A DNA stretch of 38,975 bases from an uncultured Bacteroidota bacterium (GTDB taxonomy: Bacteria; Bacteroidota; Rhodothermia; Balneolales; Balneolaceae). Below the pieces are notes generated by a model that saw nothing but the letters and a program-made list of their open reading frames with translations, was not told the DNA's origin and did no database searches. The translations under genes and the position numbers were made by a program. Shown one piece after another: positions 33,960-38,975 of the stretch. The stretch lies in assembly GCA_913057895.1 (NCBI GenBank), contig CAJXOH010000014.1, positions 1 to 38,975 of the forward strand. Direction: 5' to 3'. The first letter of the stretch is position 1; each line of letters starts with the position of its first letter.

Positions 33960-34056
33960 AGGTTGTTTTAAGTAATAAAGATACGAAGTTCATTGAAGAT
34001 CGACGTAAAAGATTGTACATTCAATAACAATACAAGTAATACAGGTGCCTACATTT
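33960..34056 (+). promoter_or_regulatory. Divergent promoter region of sbtA and the LCIB-type carbonic anhydrase gene
   Basis: The 97-nt spacer must hold promoters for both directions. On + a possible pair is TTGAAG (33993-33998) and TACATT (34016-34021), 17 nt apart, placing a start near 34028. Overlapping it is an inverted repeat TTGTA (34013-34017) and TACAA (34031-34035). Both are weak, short matches, and this lineage may use a different sigma consensus, so treat them as candidates. Confidence 0.3.
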
Positions 34057-34749
34057 ATGACCTCAACAATCCAACGTATTTATCCTGATGCTATCCCCAT
34101 GACGATGCTGCAAAACAATGTTTGCAGTAATGTTCGTGAGCAAGGAGGTGATGGGGACCATACAATTTGGGCCACGTCGCTTTGCAGCGATGAGGTCACG
34201 AATAGTTTTCACTACTTCACCGAGCAAATGGCAGGGCCAGGTCCATTTATTCTTGGCGGAATTACTGGTTTACCCTTTGCAGGAATAACGGGGATGAAAG
34301 CCTTTTTGAGTCATGTACCAACAAGTGGCAAGGCCATGATTGTGTACGGCCCACACATTGGGATCACGAAAGAAGGTGAGTTTGGAAAAGTCCACCGAAA
34401 AAACCGAGAGGGTCTAAGCTCTTGCTGTGGATCCATTACTTCGGCAGTGGACTCCATCAGTGTACAAGATTCTGGCATTCAAGATGATCCATTGGATTAT
34501 CAACAGACGCGAGTCATTCAACATTTGCATAACCACCGTGAAGAGATCCTTTCAGCAGAGCACCCTGTGAAAGTAGCCACCGATCATGCGTTTGATGCGA
34601 TTGAGAGTAAGCTTTTGCGCATACTCGACCAAGTACTTCCAGAGTTTCCAGGCATACAACTAGTCCTAGTTGGTGGGGTTGAAATAAATACCGATTGGGA
34701 TCAAGAAGATTTCTTTGATCTAAGGACCTATCGCTGGATAGAATCGTAA
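34057..34749 (+). CDS. LCIB-type (theta-like) carbonic anhydrase-family protein
   Basis: 230 residues from ATG at 34057; a GTG at 34045 is possible. Conserved phrases of the limiting-CO2-inducible protein B/C carbonic anhydrase domain are visible: ATSLCSDEVTNSFHY (Cys 43, Asp 45), LGGITGLPFAGITGMKAFLS, VYGPHIGITKEGEFGKV (His 100) and LSSCCGSITSAV (Cys 123 or 124). Cys 43, His 100 and a Cys of the CCG motif are the predicted zinc ligands, as in beta-type anhydrases. The family interconverts CO2 and HCO3-, and in algae it recaptures leaked CO2. No signal peptide, so cytoplasmic. It lies divergently beside sbtA-sbtB, which strongly supports an inorganic-carbon role. Confidence 0.88.
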   Translation: MTSTIQRIYPDAIPMTMLQNNVCSNVREQGGDGDHTIWATSLCSDEVTNSFHYFTEQMAGPGPFILGGITGLPFAGITGMKAFLSHVPTSGKAMIVYGPHIGITKEGEFGKVHRKNREGLSSCCGSITSAVDSISVQDSGIQDDPLDYQQTRVIQHLHNHREEILSAEHPVKVATDHAFDAIESKLLRILDQVLPEFPGIQLVLVGGVEINTDWDQEDFFDLRTYRWIES

Positions 34750-34776
34750 TCGTGAACTTAAAAAGTAAGTAATAGA

Positions 34777-37737
34777 TTACTTCATGACTGTAAATGGAGT
34801 CATTAAAACTCCACTAACATCGGATTCTACCACAACAAAATAGGTGCCACTAGACAACCTTTGAGCATTTAAATCAAAGCTATGTTGCCCTGCCATCATC
34901 ATTTTTGAGTTCTGTATCGTCTGAATACGTCGCCCTAAAACATCAATGATGCTTACTGAAATGCTTGATGGCTTTTGAATATTCAGCTTAAATCTCGCTT
35001 TTGGATTAAATGGGTTAGGGTAGACAGTGGATAGTTCAAAGGTTTTCGGAATGGTCGTATCGTCTCTATCATTTTCTGTACTCACAGATATTAAGGGAGT
35101 TTCAAATGACTTCGTAGTTAACACTGAAAACTCTCCAGGTTGTTGAACAAATGTGAGCATTCCTTCTGAATCAACATAAACGGAGTCACCAGAAAAATAA
35201 TCGTACCATCTCATATCATTCGTGAAATTGGTGATTTTGAAATTCCGAGTTTGCTCTGTAACACCAAAATTTCCAACAATTAAGGCTTTTGTCTCAGACA
35301 ATGGATTCTGTAAATACATCCACTTTTGATCAACATTTAAGAAGTGTTTGACCTCCGTTTCTCCACTTGTGAAAAGCAGGTCTTTTTTTCTTAGTGAAAT
35401 CAATGCGCTCCATTGTTCATAAATGGCGTATCGAAGAGGATTCTCGCGATATACCCATCGTATTGGCTTTGGGGCTGTACGACCAGGATCGGTCGGTAAA
35501 CATTGTTCTTCAGAGGCGTATTCATGTCCTTTTAGACACTCTCCTGAGCCACCACCATATCCCAGTTCCCCAAATTGCCAAATCATCTTTGGCCCTGGCC
35601 ACAGAAAGAAAAAAGCTCCAGCAATAGGTTGACGAGTTAATGCCGTTCGAAAATCTCTAATCGAATAGTCGCTACTAGAATTACCGTAATTAACATTTTT
35701 AAACATCAGCCACTGTTCGTCATGGCTTTCCATATACCCAATAAGATGTGGTTTTGAGAAGCCTGACGTTGAATGGTGAACACCACTAAAATCGGAGCCA
35801 CTCTCATAACCCATCGTGGCTTGTCCATACGCGTAATTCATATTTCGCCATAGCAATGCCCCATATGCGGCCAATTCACGCTCTTCCCGGTTTTCAGCAA
35901 AGTGTTCTAAAATTACGTATGCCTCAGGGTTCACTGACCACAGTTGGTCTGCCATTCGCTTAAGTAATGTGATTCTTGATGCGTCGTATTGACTCCATGC
36001 TCCCACATCCCCAAGTGTATTATTTTGGGTAAATCCTTTTGACAAATCGAAGCGAAACCCATCAATGTGAAATTCTTCTAGCCAGAATTTCGTAACACGA
36101 TCAACAAAGTATTGCGTGGCTAGGCTTTCATGATTTTTATCATATCCAACATTAAAGTCATGTTTTGCGACTTCGTTGAACCAAGGATTTTCCTGGGATG
36201 GCGGTCCATAATCACCATCTGAGTATAATCTAACCAATGGACTTTGGCCAAATGAGTGGTTTAGAACCATGTCAAGAATAACGGCTATTCCTCGGCGATG
36301 TGCTTCATTAATAAAATGTTTGAGTTGGTCTTTCGTGCCGTAATATTTGTCAACTGCGAAGTAAAAAGAAGGATTATAACCCCAAGAACTATTCCCTTCA
36401 AATTCATTGATTGGCATTAATTCAATTGCATTCACACCTAAACGCTCAAGATAATCCAAGGTATCTACTAAGGTTTCGAACGTGTGTTGATCGAGAAAGT
36501 CTCTCAACAGTAGCTCATAGATCACCAATTCCTCTTTAGGAGGAGGGGTGAAATCTTGATCTGTCCACTCAAATTCAGGCTCGTCTAATTCGAAAACTCC
36601 AACTTGAAATTGTGTTTGATTGTGAGGGTATGTTGGAAAGCTTGAATTTATTGCTTCAGGAATCCATCGGTCTTCATTTGGATCTAGAATTAACTCACTG
36701 TAGGGGTCAGCAATTCGAAGTTCACCATCGACCAAATACTGAAATCGATAGGGTTTATTAGATTCTAATCCGTTGAGAGTTATCCAAAACCATGTGCTAT
36801 CAGCATTCAAAGAGTCTCTTTTTAATACATAGTCTTGCGATGCATTCCAATCATTAAAATCTCCAAGCAAGTGCACAATTCGTTTATTGGGAGCAAATAG
36901 TGAAAAGGATATTGATCCATCCCCGTATTCAGTGATTCCATCTTTTAGATTTTCGGGTCGTTTTTGGTCTACAGGAGACTCTGAAACCATGACATCAAAC
37001 GATGATGAATCTCGAAGTCCGCCACTGGACCCAATAGCAAGTAACTTGTGCACTTTTGGCTCAGTAAATTCTATAATGGTTTTTAGTGTGTCAGTCGAGG
37101 TAACCGATATAGTATCTGAGTAAAGACCGTTTAGATCTTGTCGAAGTAACGTGATTGAACGATTTGTATCCTGAATAGTTGTACTTAATCGCACTTCAAT
37201 CATCGGGGAGCACGCCTTCTCACAAAATGTAAAATCCTGCGCAGGCGATATGCGTGTTAGGGATATTCCCGTTTCTTCTACAGGGATAAACCAGTCCGAA
37301 CCATCAGACATCCGTCCAACTTTAACAACTTCACCATTACTTTCTCCACGAAACAGCAGTGCAAGTTGCTCAATGTCTTCAGACTCAGGGACACTAAAAA
37401 ACTCCCGAATACTTGGAGAAAACGTAAATGACCACTCGTCATCTTCACTCGGTGTCATTTTTAAATACGATGGGAATGAGCTCCAACTATCAGGACCACT
37501 TGGTTTTACATATTTCCAGTCTGTGTTTGAGGTTGACTGAGAAGTGATTACTCCCGCATACAAGTATACATCACCATCAAAACCCTCTAAATCCCCATTC
37601 CCAGCTGAAGCACCAAATGTGACTCGGAGGGTATCATCCTCTGAAAAAAATACAGGAGACCACGTCAATTGAGCATTGGCAGATTGTGCGAATACATAAA
37701 AACAACCTACTATGAAGACAGAAATAAAGCGAAACAA
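34777..37737 (-). CDS. Secreted GH13 alpha-amylase-family enzyme with CBM48-like domain and T9SS tail
   Basis: 986 residues. Signal peptide 1-22 (ending SANAQ). Residues about 23-160 form a beta-domain often found before Bacteroidota amylases (VFFSEDDTLRVTF); a second sandwich follows; about 277-365 is an E-set/CBM48-like module (FAPNKRIVHLLGDFNDW). The GH13 barrel spans about 395-760: VILDMVLNHSFG, GFRFDLSKGF (nucleophile Asp near 566), YVILEHFAEN (acid/base Glu near 609) and YMESHDEQW (third Asp near 672). All three catalytic acids are present. The T9SS tail is at about 905-986 (VYPNPFNPKARFKLN, ending MTPFTVMK). It should cleave alpha-glucans outside the cell; exact specificity is not readable. 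It starts about 20 nt after the terminator of the upstream gene. Confidence 0.9.
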   Translation of the reverse strand: MFRFISVFIVGCFYVFAQSANAQLTWSPVFFSEDDTLRVTFGASAGNGDLEGFDGDVYLYAGVITSQSTSNTDWKYVKPSGPDSWSSFPSYLKMTPSEDDEWSFTFSPSIREFFSVPESEDIEQLALLFRGESNGEVVKVGRMSDGSDWFIPVEETGISLTRISPAQDFTFCEKACSPMIEVRLSTTIQDTNRSITLLRQDLNGLYSDTISVTSTDTLKTIIEFTEPKVHKLLAIGSSGGLRDSSSFDVMVSESPVDQKRPENLKDGITEYGDGSISFSLFAPNKRIVHLLGDFNDWNASQDYVLKRDSLNADSTWFWITLNGLESNKPYRFQYLVDGELRIADPYSELILDPNEDRWIPEAINSSFPTYPHNQTQFQVGVFELDEPEFEWTDQDFTPPPKEELVIYELLLRDFLDQHTFETLVDTLDYLERLGVNAIELMPINEFEGNSSWGYNPSFYFAVDKYYGTKDQLKHFINEAHRRGIAVILDMVLNHSFGQSPLVRLYSDGDYGPPSQENPWFNEVAKHDFNVGYDKNHESLATQYFVDRVTKFWLEEFHIDGFRFDLSKGFTQNNTLGDVGAWSQYDASRITLLKRMADQLWSVNPEAYVILEHFAENREERELAAYGALLWRNMNYAYGQATMGYESGSDFSGVHHSTSGFSKPHLIGYMESHDEQWLMFKNVNYGNSSSDYSIRDFRTALTRQPIAGAFFFLWPGPKMIWQFGELGYGGGSGECLKGHEYASEEQCLPTDPGRTAPKPIRWVYRENPLRYAIYEQWSALISLRKKDLLFTSGETEVKHFLNVDQKWMYLQNPLSETKALIVGNFGVTEQTRNFKITNFTNDMRWYDYFSGDSVYVDSEGMLTFVQQPGEFSVLTTKSFETPLISVSTENDRDDTTIPKTFELSTVYPNPFNPKARFKLNIQKPSSISVSIIDVLGRRIQTIQNSKMMMAGQHSFDLNAQRLSSGTYFVVVESDVSGVLMTPFTVMK

Positions 37738-37755
37738 ACCTAAAGGAATTAATTG

Positions 37756-37794
37756 ATAAAAAAAACGCAGCTACAGTGAAGTAGCCGCGTTTAA
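37756..37794 (-). terminator. Intrinsic terminator of the gene ending at 37824
   Basis: On the - strand a 12-bp stem (AAACGCGGCTAC with GTAGCTGCGTTT, one G-T pair; bases 37781-37792 and 37763-37774) with a six-base loop (TTCACT) is followed by a run of Ts (37758-37765). It lies about 30 nt past the stop of the upstream T9SS protein and only about 20 nt before the amylase ATG. Confidence 0.88.
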
Positions 37795-37823
37795 AAATAA
37801 AAGGAAAAAACTTAAGCCCTTTT

Positions 37824-38975
37824 CTATTTCACTAACATCATTGAACGTACTTGGCTGAAGTTTCCTGCTTCAAGTCGATAAATGTATAGACCAGAAGACA
37901 ATCCTTGTGCATTGAACCCAACCGCATGAACGCCTGCTGACATTGGCTTACCATTTACGAGTGTGGCAACACGCTGACCGATTGTGTTGTATACCGTTAG
38001 TCTAACGTTCGACGTCACAGGAAGCTCAAATGAAATCGTCGTAGTTGGGTTGAAAGGATTAGGGTAATTCTGATTCAGTTTGAATGTATTTGGAAGCTGG
38101 TCCACATCTTCAATTGACGTACCAACTTGGGAATAGCTAGGTGGCGTTTCCCAGTCCAAATCTGTGGCCTTCCAAGTAAGTGTAGGGAAGGTATACGTTG
38201 AAGGCCAAGATACATCCGGTAGATTGTCCAAATCATCTCCATCTGCCGTAATGATTGGCTGAACATATTGATAATGGCGACGTCCCGCATCAAATCCAGC
38301 CCCATGCACAAATAGAGATCCGTCTTCACTTGTTGGCTCACCATAGGCAACTCTGAATCCAATGTGGTTCAATGTTGGTAAGGTCATTTCATAATCCAAC
38401 TCATAAATCATATCGCCATCTTCATCTGTAAAACGTAAACGCTCACGTTCTTCAGCAGTGTAATCTGCAACAAATGGTGATAAATCATCTCCTGGTTCTT
38501 TTATTCCTTGTGTAAGGGCAAAAAATGGGGTGTCTACAATGAGGTACACAGAATCTGATTCTGGAAGGAATGGTTGTGAAGCATTATCGACAGCAGGTGA
38601 CATATCAATGCTAAATGTCACTGTGATTCCTCCACCATCCACATTAGCTGCTGTCATCAGAGCTTGAGGCGCAACACCATTGTAGTAGTGCGTTTCCGCA
38701 ACTTGTGACTCAGCATCCAAAATCTCAAAAGTTCTATTACCACCGCCGGTTACACCTGGTTCTTCCCATCCATCACCATCTGCTGAAACTGGTAAATAAA
38801 ACTCACTTGCTTCGTCATCTCTAGAGTCATCCCACCGAATGTAATACTTATAACTGAACTTTGACCCTACTGCAGTATTGTAAGGAAGGTTAAGTGCATT
38901 GAAGGTTCCAGCATCATTATTAAATGCCATTTGATTATCCTGACTCCAACCATTGAATTCGCCGCGCACATATAC
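37824..38975 (-). CDS. T9SS-tailed secreted protein with starch-binding-like domain (5' part outside window)
   Basis: Open to the window edge; 383 residues are visible, and the GTG at 38969 is internal. The first visible phrase VYVRGEFNGWSQDNQMAF is an E-set/CBM48- or CBM20-like glucan-binding module start, continuing with FSYKYYIRWDD. A second beta-domain (about 115-265, ITVTFSIDMSPAVDN, DEDGDMIYELDYEM) follows, then a T9SS tail (NYPNPFNPTTTISFEL, ending VRSMMLVK). No catalytic motif lies in the visible part; it may be an outer-membrane or released starch-binding protein or the end of a larger enzyme. The GH13 enzyme gene is immediately downstream on the same strand, suggesting a shared alpha-glucan role although a strong terminator separates them. 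Confidence 0.8.
   Translation of the reverse strand, partial: VYVRGEFNGWSQDNQMAFNNDAGTFNALNLPYNTAVGSKFSYKYYIRWDDSRDDEASEFYLPVSADGDGWEEPGVTGGGNRTFEILDAESQVAETHYYNGVAPQALMTAANVDGGGITVTFSIDMSPAVDNASQPFLPESDSVYLIVDTPFFALTQGIKEPGDDLSPFVADYTAEERERLRFTDEDGDMIYELDYEMTLPTLNHIGFRVAYGEPTSEDGSLFVHGAGFDAGRRHYQYVQPIITADGDDLDNLPDVSWPSTYTFPTLTWKATDLDWETPPSYSQVGTSIEDVDQLPNTFKLNQNYPNPFNPTTTISFELPVTSNVRLTVYNTIGQRVATLVNGKPMSAGVHAVGFNAQGLSSGLYIYRLEAGNFSQVRSMMLVK

Noticed and set aside
34760..34782. Short inverted repeat AAGTAAT-AG-ATTACTT at the end of the amylase gene
   Set aside because: The two-base loop, AT-only arms and lack of a T-tract make it a poor terminator; kept only as a note.

Overview
The window looks like chromosomal DNA from a Bacteroidota-like member of the FCB group, most probably the Balneolota/Rhodothermota side. 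I infer this from the many exported proteins ending in the type IX secretion (T9SS) C-terminal domain with an NPFNP motif, a PorV/PorQ-family protein, a TonB-dependent receptor with a carboxypeptidase-regulatory N-terminus, weak Shine-Dalgarno signals and moderate GC. No 16S rRNA or other decisive marker is present, so the placement is inference. I saw no tRNA, rRNA, CRISPR array, insertion sequence or phage gene.

Region 1 (about 1-6.1 kb): the end of a gene with chitobiase-C-like and PA14-like domains and a PhoD-like phosphatase with its own PA14-like domain lie on +. A T9SS-tagged purple-acid-phosphatase-like enzyme and a SurA/PpiC-like lipoprotein lie on -. Region 2 (6.1-18.1 kb, -): a TonB-dependent receptor, a 1293-residue T9SS protein and a PorV/PorQ protein are translationally coupled (TAATG, then ATGA), followed by a 1356-residue protein of pre-peptidase C-terminal (PPC) repeats with a strong terminator. 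Region 3 (18.3-26 kb): an operon-like - strand group encodes a secreted endonuclease/exonuclease/phosphatase protein, a zinc-type alcohol dehydrogenase without its structural-zinc cysteines, a phosphonatase-like HAD hydrolase and a PHP-domain lipoprotein carrying an inserted LamG domain. A divergent + gene encodes a choice-of-anchor I protein. Regions 1 and 3 together hold several unrelated phosphoester or C-P hydrolase folds, which suggests a phosphorus-scavenging neighbourhood.

Region 4 (26.1-31.8 kb, -) is a tightly packed run: ptsH, ptsI, birA, a tilS-hpt fusion and, last, a bacterial nitric oxide synthase. It is transcribed away from an ElaA-like acetyltransferase. The 308-nt gap after that gene holds two perfect and one near-perfect DnaA box and a possible 26-residue membrane peptide. 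Region 5 (32.6-34.8 kb) is the most striking: a SbtA-like bicarbonate transporter and its SbtB-like PII protein, divergent from an LCIB-type carbonic anhydrase. This is a compact inorganic-carbon module of the kind known from cyanobacteria and algae, with no carbon-fixation gene in view. Region 6 (34.8-39 kb, -) holds a secreted GH13 amylase-family enzyme and the 3' part of another T9SS protein, separated by a strong terminator.

Identifications rest on motif recognition by eye. No database search was run.
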